DNA of 28,054 bases from contig JBKGYK010000042.1 of assembly GCA_046546095.1 (NCBI GenBank), positions 1 through 28,054 on the forward strand. Reading direction: 5' to 3'. Source of the DNA: JAQIBY01 sp046546095 (lineage in GTDB: Bacteria > Bacteroidota > Bacteroidia > Bacteroidales > ML635J-15). A program made the translations under genes and the position numbers. Positions 1 to 7,989 of this stretch are shown piece after piece. Positions within the stretch are counted from its first letter, which is position 1; each line of letters begins with the position of its first letter. The notes below the pieces were generated by a model. It was not told where the DNA came from and did no database searches. It worked only from the letters and a program-made list of their open reading frames with translations.

Positions 1-207
1 TTTATTTTTCAAAAACCAAAGTTTATGCAACTATCTAAAATATGGATAAAGGTGATTTGTAAGAGCCTTAAAAATGATTTAAACTTAATTTAATCAACTT
101 CTTTTTTAAACTTCTAAAAGATATTAAGTTTTCTAAATCTAATTGACAAGCTTGAAAATTAACAAAGAGAAACACAAATTTTATAAACAGACAAAAAACA
201 AACGGTT

Positions 208-1302
208 ATGAAAACAAAAAAGATTTTATTTCTATTCCCATTACTTCTTATGGGAGTGATTTTAGCGTTTACCCCAGGGTGTAATGATGATGAGGACGAA
301 GTAATTCCGGATGCTGAAATATCTATGTTTACTTTACTCAATTATGGGACTCAAACCGAGACTAGTGTCGATAAGACGGGTGATGTACTACTTAGATTTA
401 AAGGCGAAGTAAAAAAGCCTGCTACAATAAAAGTTTACCGTACACACAAAGAAACCGGTGACAAAGAAACTTTGGTGGATATAAATGCCGACGGTTATTT
501 TCAAATTATCGAAGATATAGTATATATGGATCCGGGAGTTTATACTTTGTATGGTGAAATAAAGATTGGTGAAACAATTGTCCGTACGGAAGATGATCTC
601 ACCGTTACTGTTAATAATGAAAAAGTAGATGTTGGAGATTATTTAACTATTAATCTGGAGGATGTGAATCAAGATAAAGACCAATTAATGGTAGGAAATC
701 GTTATGCTTTGGAACTTGATTGGGGAGTAAACCCGGGTGATCCGGAACCAACTAATACACGTGTTGAGTGGGAAAGTGATAACGAGGCAGTAGCAACTGT
801 TGAAGTAGAGCCGGGTGCCTATAATGATGGTTGGGTATATATTCATGACGAAGGTTCTTTTAGGCTTACAGCGACTTCTGAGGAGGATCCTAATGTAAGT
901 TTTGGGAAAGATTTTACCGGAGTAGAAAACCCTGCAGACGACAGACCGGAAATTACTGTTAATTCCACAAGCAACTCCCCACAAACCATTGAAGGGGTAG
1001 GCAATTTAGCCGTTGACGTACGTTTTACTTTAGAAAGTGAACAAAACGATCCCGATCCCGGAGATGAGCACCAATGGTTTTTAGTGAATTTTGCCTATGA
1101 TGCCGGGGGGATATCCCAAACTGTTGAATATAGTGTGCCAAAAGCAAATATTGAACGAAAAAACATGCCTTCAGGTACTGACCATGATTCCTACTGGCTG
1201 GAAGCAGGCGACTACACAATGCGATTGTGGGCACCTATGATTGATGAAGTTTCTGTTCCTGTACTTGTGTGGGTCAGTGATGCACAAGTAACAAGTCCAT
1301 AA
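208..1302 (+). CDS. Surface lipoprotein with Ig-like (BIG2-type) segment
   Basis: This 364-residue protein starts with a lipoprotein signal peptide: lysines at residues 2-5, a hydrophobic stretch, then FTPGC with Cys25 as the probable lipidated residue. An acidic NDDEDE run follows, which in Bacteroidota often goes with export to the cell surface. Roughly residues 140-240 look like a bacterial Ig-like BIG2 domain (VEWESDNEAVATVEV followed by a GSFRLTATS strand). The rest is rich in beta-strand-type sequence, and I see no catalytic motif. It could be a surface adhesin or a carbohydrate- or protein-binding lipoprotein, but its function is unknown. It appears monocistronic: an AT-rich leader of about 200 bases precedes it with no clear TAnnTTTG box, and a hairpin follows the stop codon. 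The lipoprotein call is firm; the domain call is moderate. Confidence 0.8.
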   Translation: MKTKKILFLFPLLLMGVILAFTPGCNDDEDEVIPDAEISMFTLLNYGTQTETSVDKTGDVLLRFKGEVKKPATIKVYRTHKETGDKETLVDINADGYFQIIEDIVYMDPGVYTLYGEIKIGETIVRTEDDLTVTVNNEKVDVGDYLTINLEDVNQDKDQLMVGNRYALELDWGVNPGDPEPTNTRVEWESDNEAVATVEVEPGAYNDGWVYIHDEGSFRLTATSEEDPNVSFGKDFTGVENPADDRPEITVNSTSNSPQTIEGVGNLAVDVRFTLESEQNDPDPGDEHQWFLVNFAYDAGGISQTVEYSVPKANIERKNMPSGTDHDSYWLEAGDYTMRLWAPMIDEVSVPVLVWVSDAQVTSP

Positions 1303-1338
1303 TAATTTGGACTTTACCGCCACTTTCATGTGGCTATT

Positions 1339-1380
1339 GACCGGTTTGGGAGTGGTTTCATCACTGCTCCCAAACCAGTC
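1339..1380 (+). terminator. Stem-loop downstream of the lipoprotein gene, possible terminator
   Basis: A long hairpin has left arm GACCGGTTTGGGAGTGG and right arm GCTCCCAAACCAGTC. It gives about 15 paired bases with one C-A mismatch and a short loop. It lies 36 bases after the stop codon and 24 bases before the insertion-sequence remnant. The downstream sequence is AAATAAATAA rather than a T-tract, so it is not a canonical intrinsic terminator on the plus strand. It could instead stabilise the 3' end of the transcript. Confidence 0.4.
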
Positions 1381-1404
1381 AAATAAATAACGCATTTATA
1401 CTTA

Positions 1405-1419
1405 GGCTCTGCTGATTTT
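1405..1419 (+). repeat. Left terminal inverted repeat of IS remnant
   Basis: GGCTCTGCTGATTTT at the left end is an exact reverse complement of the sequence at 2098-2112. The left end carries the transposase start codon 117 bases further in. Confidence 0.8.
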
Positions 1420-1535
1420 GCAATACAAGCATCTTATCTTCCAATTATTTAAGTTGACATATTGAAAACTTCTTGGTTCTTATCAGGCGTATACTGCAAG
1501 GATTTTAGTGTTTTCATGCTGAAAAGCTTGCAGTT

Positions 1536-1958
1536 ATGATTAACTATACACCACAAAATCAGTTGAGTTTGTCCTTGTTCAAACATCCGTTTCAACAGGA
1601 ATCAGACCAGGAAAATCGTTGGGGAAAAATGGCTAAACCCATGCCCTGGGATGAACTTGCAACCATCTATAGTCAACATTTACAAAGCAATACCGGTGGG
1701 CAGCCGGTAAATGTGCGTACGGTGATTGCCGCCTTGATCATCAAACTCAAACTGAATAGATATTTTGTACAAACAATCAGAAAATGTCCGGAAGCCAAGG
1801 GACTATCGAAGGGTTGCAAGAAAAAGTTATCTGAATACCTCAAAGAAGAAACGCAAGGGTAAAAACTGATACGCAAAGGAATAAAAGCACAATTGCAATG
1901 CATTGCCAGTGACTTAAAAATCATTGATAAACAAACGGATAAGGCAATAGGATTATAA
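1536..1958 (+). pseudogene. Broken IS1182/IS5-like transposase
   Basis: The first 75 or so codons resemble the N-terminal DUF772-type region of IS1182/IS5 transposases: a PMPWDELATIYSQHL block followed by VNVRTVIAALIIKLKLN. After that the expected NLSDRDTI-type continuation is missing, and the sequence jumps to a basic stretch typical of a later part of the protein (KGCKKKLSEYLKEE). A TAA stop closes the frame at 1860-1862. The same frame continues to TAA at 1956-1958 with further recognisable basic helical sequence (LIRKGIKAQLQCIASDLK). The catalytic DDE core and the usual C-terminal block are absent. I read this as an internal deletion plus at least one nonsense mutation, so the product is not functional. 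Confidence 0.75.
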
Positions 1959-2097
1959 AAAGAAAAAAGCGGCAGAAAGAAATCATGGTGGAGCGAATTT
2001 TGACCTTCTTAAAAAATGAGCTGATAAGAATATTTTTTGAAATATTCCTGGTCAATAAGCCAAAATATCCTGCAGTCAATCAAAAATGAGGGTTAAG

Positions 2098-2112
2098 AAA
2101 ATCAGCAGAGCC
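2098..2112 (-). repeat. Right terminal inverted repeat of IS remnant
   Basis: AAAATCAGCAGAGCC on the plus strand is the perfect inverted copy of the left terminal repeat, and it marks the right end of the element. Confidence 0.8.
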
Positions 2113-2223
2113 TTCAATAGAGGAAATCAGACAATGGAAGCATTCATCCAGGCACGATAATGACCAGATACTGATGTTTTACAAATTTGAAGATCAAGCA
2201 TTTAGTTCTTCACTGGAGTTATG

Positions 2224-2604
2224 TTACTTTGAATTCAGCAGATATTCGATTTTATGTAGCAAATCATGTCGGCTGATGGGCTTCATCAGATAATCATCAC
2301 AGCCTTTCTCCATCATTTCCTGTATCTGGGTTTCCAGAATACTGGCGGTTTGTATGATGATGGGAATTTCAGGATGCTGGGATTTCATCATTTCAGTCAA
2401 CTGAATCCCGTTTACCTCCGGAAGCTGAATATCCATCAGTACGATATCCGGAGTCAGCTCATCAAACAGCTCCATAACCTCAGAGCCATTGGATGCATGA
2501 ATGATTTCAATACCTGTTTTATTCAAAAAAACCCGCAGAAGCTGATAATTCACATTATCATCTTCAACAATAAGTACTTTATATTTTGACCAGTTATATT
2601 TCAC
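2224..2604 (-). CDS. Single-domain CheY-like response regulator
   Basis: This 126-residue protein is a stand-alone receiver domain with no output domain. The acidic pocket residues (E14, D15, D16 in VLIVEDD), the phosphoacceptor Asp58 (LMDIQLPEVNG), the switch Thr86 (IIIQTAS) and the conserved Lys108 (LMKPIS) are all present, so it should be phosphorylatable. The length is normal for a lone receiver. No histidine kinase lies in the window, so its partner must be encoded elsewhere. It probably passes phosphate to, or receives it from, a hybrid kinase, or it regulates by protein-protein contact. The gene lies just beyond the right end of the IS remnant and 193 bases from the next gene upstream on the same strand. 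I saw no clear promoter box. Confidence 0.9.
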   Translation of the reverse strand: MKYNWSKYKVLIVEDDNVNYQLLRVFLNKTGIEIIHASNGSEVMELFDELTPDIVLMDIQLPEVNGIQLTEMMKSQHPEIPIIIQTASILETQIQEMMEKGCDDYLMKPISRHDLLHKIEYLLNSK

Positions 2605-2797
2605 TTTACATCTGTTTTTACTGTTGTGGCGATTGTGTATTTTTCACTTTATACTGAATCAATTTTCCCAGGACAATTAAAATGAACATCATATTTCTCT
2701 TTTATAACATTTCCAACAAAAAAATAGTATTTAAAAACAACTAAATTAATGTTAATTTGTCATTCCCGGCCGGAAAACACCCTGGACAACACGTTGA

Positions 2798-3610
2798 CTA
2801 ATAGCTATCAAGGAGGTCGGGCAGATTTTTGATAAACTTTTGATAAGACTCAGCATCGGATTTTTCCCTGAGTGCATCCACCCAGTTTCCGTACATGGGA
2901 TTGGGAAGGATGATAAATTCAGTGCCCAATATGTCCTTGTATTCTGTCAGCTTGTTTTTGCCAAAATTTTCCTCCCTTTCACCAAGAAAATTACTGTAAT
3001 CATTCAGATTATCACCGACCATCAGGAGAATATCATAATCATTCCTTACCTGTGCCCTACGCGTGGATTTGTCACTGCTTTCTTTTTTCAGGAAAAACCG
3101 GCTTTCGTGTATTTCAGGAAAATCCAAAGCTTCCATGTTTTCCATGGTAGCCTGCAGCTCATCCTCACGCCGGTTTGAGATGTAAAAAACAGTAACACCG
3201 GCCTGAGCGGCATAATTCAGAAATTCGATGGCACCCGGCAGGGCTTTTGCCTGTGCAAGATCTGTCCATTCTTTCCAGAATTCAGGTGTATATGGTTTGC
3301 CTGTTTCTATCATTTTCACCTGAAAAGGACTGTTATCCAGCAAGGTTTCATCAATATCCAAAACCACTGCATTCGGCTTTTCTGACTCATCTGCAGACAA
3401 TTGATTTTCCAAAGCTATTTCTGCGTGTTTAAATGCCTGATAATAGCATGCTTCCATTTCAGCAGATTTTTGATACCAGGCTGTAGCCATCACCAGATGC
3501 TGATTATCAACCTCTTGTGTTGTATCATTTGCATCTTTATTGCATCCCGGATCACAGGAAACGTTACACAGGAAAACACATGCGGCAATTAAAACAATAT
3601 AGAATTTCAT
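2798..3610 (-). CDS. e(P4)-family acid phosphatase / 5'-nucleotidase lipoprotein
   Basis: The 270-residue protein belongs to the HAD superfamily, subfamily IIIB, lipoprotein e(P4) family. These are membrane-anchored enzymes that dephosphorylate nucleotides such as NMN and 5'-nucleotides at the cell envelope. It has a signal peptide ending at a probable lipidated Cys19 (NVSC; Cys23 is a less likely alternative). The nucleophile motif is VVLDIDETLLDN with Asp85 and Asp87. A serine/asparagine motif II lies in VFYISNRRED, and the late acidic motif is VGDNLNDYSNF. The length fits the family. It is transcribed alone, with 235 non-coding bases upstream that include the terminator of the protease gene. 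In other bacteria this family salvages nicotinamide nucleotides, which may or may not relate to nadB four kilobases away. Confidence 0.88.
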   Translation of the reverse strand: MKFYIVLIAACVFLCNVSCDPGCNKDANDTTQEVDNQHLVMATAWYQKSAEMEACYYQAFKHAEIALENQLSADESEKPNAVVLDIDETLLDNSPFQVKMIETGKPYTPEFWKEWTDLAQAKALPGAIEFLNYAAQAGVTVFYISNRREDELQATMENMEALDFPEIHESRFFLKKESSDKSTRRAQVRNDYDILLMVGDNLNDYSNFLGEREENFGKNKLTEYKDILGTEFIILPNPMYGNWVDALREKSDAESYQKFIKNLPDLLDSY

Positions 3611-3789
3611 TTTCGTCTTTGATTGATTTGAGTGCTAAATTAATGAATATATCCAAGTATCAATCAATTTTTGTTTGTTTTTTCTTTCACAGCAAATATC
3701 TGACTAAAGACCAGATTTCGCTAAGCAATCATGTGTTAAATGAGGATTTTCATACGCTAATAACCTGGGGTGTCTGGCTCGACATCATT

Positions 3790-3828
3790 AAAAAAAGGCC
3801 ACTGAGTTTTCATCAGTGGCCTTTTTTT
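3790..3828 (-). terminator. Strong rho-independent terminator of the C10 protease gene
   Basis: GGCCACTGA and TCAGTGGCC form a perfect 9-bp GC-rich stem with a 7-base loop. It is flanked by a run of seven A on one side and seven T on the other, so it can work in both directions. It begins 18 bases past the stop codon of the minus-strand protease gene. It separates that gene from the phosphatase gene that follows in the same direction. Confidence 0.9.
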
Positions 3829-3845
3829 GAATGTTATGTAACATT

Positions 3846-5975
3846 TCACTGTTTAAGGATACTCAGTTTTTTGGTAAGCGTTTCCTCATTGGCTGTAATA
3901 TCAACAAGGAATATCCCGCTTTCAGGCAGATTGATAAGGGAAGAAAGGTCAATTTTCTGATACCCTGCATTTCCGTTGACGACTGCGGCACCAATGGTTT
4001 TCCCCAACATATCATATATTTCCACCTCAACCATTGAAGGTCTGGACAAGGAGAAAGCAAGGTTTACCTGTTCGTTGGCCGGATTGGGAAATAGTGAAAC
4101 TCCTTTGACTGTTTCAGCATTATCTATGCTACTGGTCAATTCATAATTAAGTGACCATCCAGCACCGACATCGTCATCGGAATCGGTATAAAACTGCAGA
4201 TAAACAAGAGGAGCATTCACCACGAGTTCGTCAGGAACATTTTCTGCGTTGAATTCTTCAACAAGATCACTTGTTCCATTTGCATATACCTGCAAATAGT
4301 CTATGCTTCCACCCAGGTCAAATTCGGTAAATTCCAGGGCAATGGACTCTGCGCCATCAGGTTCAATATACCATGTACATACAGTTGATTTTTTGTAATC
4401 GCACTCCCCGCTTCCATCACTTACAGTACCGGTTGGTTCTGTATAGTTGATGTTTGTTTTGCAGTAATCGCTGTCAAAGCTCACGTTCCAGCCACCAGCT
4501 GTGCCACTTCCATCGGTAAGGAATTCAATGAGCATAGGGGCTTTGGTTCCCCGTACCACAGTATTTCCCGGCAGGTTATCCATATCAAAACTGGCAAGCA
4601 GCGGGGCATCGTTGGTAGCACCGTCATAGATATGCACAACATCACCTTCAGCCAAATCAAATCTCTCAAATCCAAGATCAATTATTTCGCCACACTCCGG
4701 TGATATGAGATATTCACAACTGCTGTTGTTTTGATAATTCTCATCAGCACTGCCATCGCCAAAAGCACCCTGATGTCCGGAAATGGTTTTGCTGCCTGTA
4801 CAATAAGCAGGGTAATCTGATTCGGGATAGATATTGATTGTAACCTCCTGATCATAGATAAAATTATAATCATCACCGCCGGGCGTAGCTGAAGAGACAA
4901 GGTTATCAAGGGTATAGTAGCCGTTTCCACCGCCGCCCCAGCCCCAGTTCATATGGAACTCGTCGTCAAGGTATCCATCGCAGTTCCAGGCATGTCCGGC
5001 ACCTGACTGAGGTGAGCCGGAGTAAACCATGGGTAAGCCATTATCAAGCTGTTCTCTCAGTATGGTTTTATATTCTTCATCTCCATAGTAATTTTTATCC
5101 ACCTGTTGCGCATTTTCATCATATCTGAAATAATTCTTTAGAGCATTTGGCACACTACCGGCAGAAGCACCGGAACCTTCGGCGCCCCAATACATACCTA
5201 CTGCCACACCGGCATGGAAATTTATCAGTGCCAGGTCATCATTCAGGCCTGAACCAGAGAACGGCATATTTTCCCAATTGTAGGTCTGGTCGGCAAAATT
5301 CACGGTAATGTTTCCATACCCGCCATTCATCCAGTTGGAGTGACTTTTGGAACCTGTCCCGGTTTGCGGGTAATCCCAGTGTTTCATAACCTGTACCATT
5401 GCCGTAGCTACGCATCCAACAGGAACATGGCCGGCAAGGCCACCCGCATCTTCCGGGCATAACTGGTTATAGGGATATCCTTGATTCCATTCAGCCAGCA
5501 TCATGGGATCAACATTTCGCAGGTTTTTGCCGGACTTTTCGGGTGAATAATTTATCAGTTCCTGCCATTGTTTGCTGACGTCAGCCTCAGCTTTCACATT
5601 TTCATTGGCCAGGTATGCTATTTGTTCCGCATACCAGCTGAGCATATCTTCTTGTCCGGGATGCATATTGTTAGAATTGAATTCACCTTCAAATGCATAG
5701 GCAAGTACCGGTTTGGCGGCATTATCAGCCGAAACCAGTACAAATCCGGCATCTTTGTTAACTTCAAAAATATAAAAAGCATCTGCACCGTGTTTGCTTT
5801 GGGTGTTTGCCAAACGAGGATTGATATCGGCATAGCCTACCTCACTTACAACATTTACACGTTGGTGGTAAAAATTTTTGGCGACTTTTTCTGCAATATC
5901 CTTTGGTACGTGGCCTGCCGCAGCAATTCCAGAGATTCCGATGAACAGAATCAACAATTTCAATTTGTTTTTCAT
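3846..5975 (-). CDS. Secreted C10 (streptopain-type) cysteine protease with CUB-like modules and T9SS sorting domain
   Basis: This is a 709-residue secreted protease. Order of parts: signal peptide (1-20); N-terminal propeptide/Spi-type inhibitor region (about 22-140); C10 peptidase domain (about 155-380) with catalytic Cys188 in GCVATAM, His328 in GAGHAWNCDGY and the Asn343/Trp344 pair in HMNWGWGG; two CUB-like beta-sandwich modules (about 392-505 and 505-612), each with a tyrosine/asp-rich DxVxIYDG or DYLQVYANG core and paired cysteines; and a type A sorting domain (about 620-709) with LFPNPANEQV and C-terminal TKKLSILKQ. Relatives include SpeB, interpain and periodontain-type enzymes. The zymogen is expected to leave the cell through the type IX system and be matured outside. 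It lies 86 bases after nadB on the same strand with no obvious promoter, and it ends in a strong terminator. Function in host or nutrient protein degradation is inferred. Confidence 0.92.
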   Translation of the reverse strand: MKNKLKLLILFIGISGIAAAGHVPKDIAEKVAKNFYHQRVNVVSEVGYADINPRLANTQSKHGADAFYIFEVNKDAGFVLVSADNAAKPVLAYAFEGEFNSNNMHPGQEDMLSWYAEQIAYLANENVKAEADVSKQWQELINYSPEKSGKNLRNVDPMMLAEWNQGYPYNQLCPEDAGGLAGHVPVGCVATAMVQVMKHWDYPQTGTGSKSHSNWMNGGYGNITVNFADQTYNWENMPFSGSGLNDDLALINFHAGVAVGMYWGAEGSGASAGSVPNALKNYFRYDENAQQVDKNYYGDEEYKTILREQLDNGLPMVYSGSPQSGAGHAWNCDGYLDDEFHMNWGWGGGGNGYYTLDNLVSSATPGGDDYNFIYDQEVTINIYPESDYPAYCTGSKTISGHQGAFGDGSADENYQNNSSCEYLISPECGEIIDLGFERFDLAEGDVVHIYDGATNDAPLLASFDMDNLPGNTVVRGTKAPMLIEFLTDGSGTAGGWNVSFDSDYCKTNINYTEPTGTVSDGSGECDYKKSTVCTWYIEPDGAESIALEFTEFDLGGSIDYLQVYANGTSDLVEEFNAENVPDELVVNAPLVYLQFYTDSDDDVGAGWSLNYELTSSIDNAETVKGVSLFPNPANEQVNLAFSLSRPSMVEVEIYDMLGKTIGAAVVNGNAGYQKIDLSSLINLPESGIFLVDITANEETLTKKLSILKQ

Positions 5976-6061
5976 ACAATAAATTTATTTTCTATTATTT
6001 GTTTGACTTTGTTCTTTATTTAAGATGATAAATTAATTTATTTCGTTGCATTGAAGTATGA

Positions 6062-7624
6062 TCAATTTTTGGGATAATCAATGTTATGATGCAAACCAAT
6101 ACTTTCTTTTCTTTCCTGGGCCATTTTAATAATCAGGTACCCAACATTAATGAGGTTACGAAGCTCGCAAATTTTCACGGTCACCCGGGACTTTTTATAC
6201 AAGGCCTCGGTTTCGTTGTATATAATGCGCAATCTGTCGATAGCACGTTTGAGTCGAAGATCACTTCTGACAATCCCGACATAATTGCTCATGATTTGCT
6301 GGGTTTCTTTCAGTGATTGCGTAATCAGTACCATTTCTTCGTTTGGTGTGGTACCGCTATCGTCCCAGTCGGGAATATTTTCAATCCATTGTTTACTTGC
6401 CAGATTCTTCAGGCTGTGTCTGGCTGCATTATCTGCAAACACGACGGCTTCCAGCAGGGAGTTTGATGCCAGGCGATTTGCGCCGTGCAATCCGGTTGAG
6501 GAGACTTCTCCCACAGCATAGAGATTACGTATGCTGGATTCAGAGTGCTCATTCACACTGACGCCTCCGCAAAGGTAATGAGCACTTGGCACTACCGGGA
6601 TATATTCATGGACAGGGTCAATGCCAATACTACGGCATTTTTTCAGGATATTGGGAAAAGAGGATTGTAGTTTGTCCTCTCCCAGGGATGTTGCATCCAG
6701 ATAGACATGTGCTGAGCCGCTGATTTTCATTTCCCTGTCAATAGCACGAGCCACCACATCCCGCGGTGCCAGGGAAGCGCGCTTGTCATATTTATCCATA
6801 AAGCCGTTTCCTCTGATATCTTTAAGTATTGCTCCGGCTCCCCGCATAGCTTCAGTAATCAGAAAAGAAGGTCTTTCTCCGGGGTTATACAATGATGTGG
6901 GGTGAAACTGAACAAATTCCATGTTATCAATCTGGCCTTTGGCTCTGTATGTCATGGCAATTCCGTCTCCGGTAATGACCGGCGGGTTGGTTGTAGCCTG
7001 ATACACGTTTCCACAACCACCGGTAGCAAGCAAAGTGACTTTGGAAAGGACAGTAAAAATCTTTTTACGGGTTTTGTCAAACACATATGCCCCATAGCAC
7101 TCTGTATCGCTATTGTTTCTTTTAACGAGCTTACCCAGGTGATGTTGGGTTAGCAGATCTATGGCAAAATGAGATTCAAGGATTTCAATATTCGGATGTT
7201 TTTTTACCTGTTTCACCAGTGCCCGCTGAATTTCCTCTCCTGTATTATCTTTGTGATGCAACACGCGCTCTTCGGAGTGTCCGCCTTCCTTATTCAGGTT
7301 GTAATGTCCGTCTTTGGATTTATCAAATTCTGCGCCCCATTCGATGAGTTTATTGATTTGACGGGGGCCTTCCCTGACGACCATATCCACAATTTCTTTT
7401 TTGTTAACATGATTGCCTGCCTCAAAGGTATCTTCTTTATGCTTTTCGAAATCATCCGGAGGATAGGTAACGGCGGCAATTCCACCCTGAGCATAAGATG
7501 TGGCTGTATCTTCAACAGAGGCTTTTGTAACCACGCAAACACTGGCCATTTTTGCCACCTTAAGCGCAAAGCTAAGGCCGGCAATACCAGACCCGATGAC
7601 AAGATAATCAACATGCTTTTTCAT
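6062..7624 (-). CDS. nadB: L-aspartate oxidase
   Basis: NadB oxidises L-aspartate to iminoaspartate with FAD, the first step of de novo NAD synthesis. It can use oxygen or fumarate as acceptor. The protein is 520 residues from the ATG at 7624; an in-frame TTG 21 bases upstream is less likely as the start. It has the FAD dinucleotide-binding motif GSGIAG at residues 11-16, a REGP-type substrate-cap region, EGGHS (Glu113), the FHPT block with His241, LAPRDVVARAI with Arg288, and SAHYLCGGV with His349. By position these match the active-site residues of the E. coli enzyme. The C-terminal helical domain is present. Partners nadA and nadC are not in the window. A TATCTTTG box lies just upstream. 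It diverges from the DUF2007-type gene. Confidence 0.96.
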   Translation of the reverse strand: MKKHVDYLVIGSGIAGLSFALKVAKMASVCVVTKASVEDTATSYAQGGIAAVTYPPDDFEKHKEDTFEAGNHVNKKEIVDMVVREGPRQINKLIEWGAEFDKSKDGHYNLNKEGGHSEERVLHHKDNTGEEIQRALVKQVKKHPNIEILESHFAIDLLTQHHLGKLVKRNNSDTECYGAYVFDKTRKKIFTVLSKVTLLATGGCGNVYQATTNPPVITGDGIAMTYRAKGQIDNMEFVQFHPTSLYNPGERPSFLITEAMRGAGAILKDIRGNGFMDKYDKRASLAPRDVVARAIDREMKISGSAHVYLDATSLGEDKLQSSFPNILKKCRSIGIDPVHEYIPVVPSAHYLCGGVSVNEHSESSIRNLYAVGEVSSTGLHGANRLASNSLLEAVVFADNAARHSLKNLASKQWIENIPDWDDSGTTPNEEMVLITQSLKETQQIMSNYVGIVRSDLRLKRAIDRLRIIYNETEALYKKSRVTVKICELRNLINVGYLIIKMAQERKESIGLHHNIDYPKN

Positions 7625-7642
7625 CAGCAAAAAACCTTTGTT

Positions 7643-7650
7643 CAAAGATA
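7643..7650 (-). promoter_or_regulatory. Possible -7 box of the nadB promoter
   Basis: On the minus strand TATCTTTG matches the Bacteroidota TAnnTTTG element, 18 bases before the chosen nadB ATG. It would give a very short leader. No good TTTG element is visible at the expected upstream distance, so the call is weak. Confidence 0.3.
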
Positions 7651-7730
7651 TATAAATATCGTCAGGTAAAAAATTGTAAACATAAGTGTATATTTTACGT
7701 TAGATTAGATAAAGACAAAAAGAAACGACT

Positions 7731-7967
7731 ATGGATAACAGCAGCAATTTAATAAGTCTGGCGATGTTTAAATATACACACCGGGCACACATTTTACAAT
7801 CACTTTTATCAGAAGCAGGGATAGAGTCTTCAGTGACATCATCTTCTGTTTTCAGGCAAATTGATTCAGCCAAAGTACTGATCAAACAGGAAGATTTACT
7901 GAAAGCACGGCAGGTATTGAAAGACAACATCCATGAATTCAGCGAAGATGAAATAGAGACCCTGTAA
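7731..7967 (+). CDS. DUF2007-type small protein (putative signal-transducing protein)
   Basis: This 78-residue protein resembles the DUF2007 family, small ferredoxin-like alpha-beta proteins often labelled putative signal-transducing proteins. The pattern is a short strand, then a helix (HRAHILQSLLSEAGIESSV), a middle strand with a hydrophobic VLI, and a helix (QEDLLKARQVLKDN). This matches the usual layout, in which a second half describes how residues move between two related states. No catalytic residues are apparent. It is divergent from nadB and convergent with the large cyclase gene, whose stop lies 22 bases away. The region upstream, shared with nadB, is 106 bases long. The family is recognised from pattern only and its biochemical role is unknown. 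Confidence 0.7.
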   Translation: MDNSSNLISLAMFKYTHRAHILQSLLSEAGIESSVTSSSVFRQIDSAKVLIKQEDLLKARQVLKDNIHEFSEDEIETL

Positions 7968-7989
7968 TCCAGGCGGCGAACAAATCCGA

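Larger units (their letters stand above)
1405..2112 (+). mobile_element. Decayed insertion sequence (IS1182/IS5-like), internally deleted
   Basis: The element is bounded by perfect 15-bp terminal inverted repeats (GGCTCTGCTGATTTT and its complement). It holds the start of a transposase, and a later piece of the same protein follows an internal loss. At about 708 bp it is less than half the usual length of this IS type (roughly 1.5-1.8 kb), so it cannot transpose on its own. I could not find a matching target duplication: the left flank reads CTTA and the right flank TTCA. Intact ends would in principle still allow mobilisation by a full-length relative elsewhere in the genome. The family call rests on the transposase N-terminus and is from memory. 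Confidence 0.75.

Noticed and set aside
1..207. Promoter upstream of the first lipoprotein
   Set aside because: The stretch is AT-rich, but I found no TAnnTTTG box with a matching upstream element.
1402..2116. Target-site duplication flanking the IS remnant
   Set aside because: The flanks CTTA and TTCA do not match, and no short direct repeat is visible.
3517..3960. Plus-strand open frame across the protease terminator
   Set aside because: It is antisense to the protease and phosphatase genes, crosses the strong hairpin, and encodes no recognisable protein.
7625..7645. TTG start of nadB 21 bases upstream
   Set aside because: The ATG at 7624 gives the typical short N-terminus before the FAD motif, so TTG is less likely.
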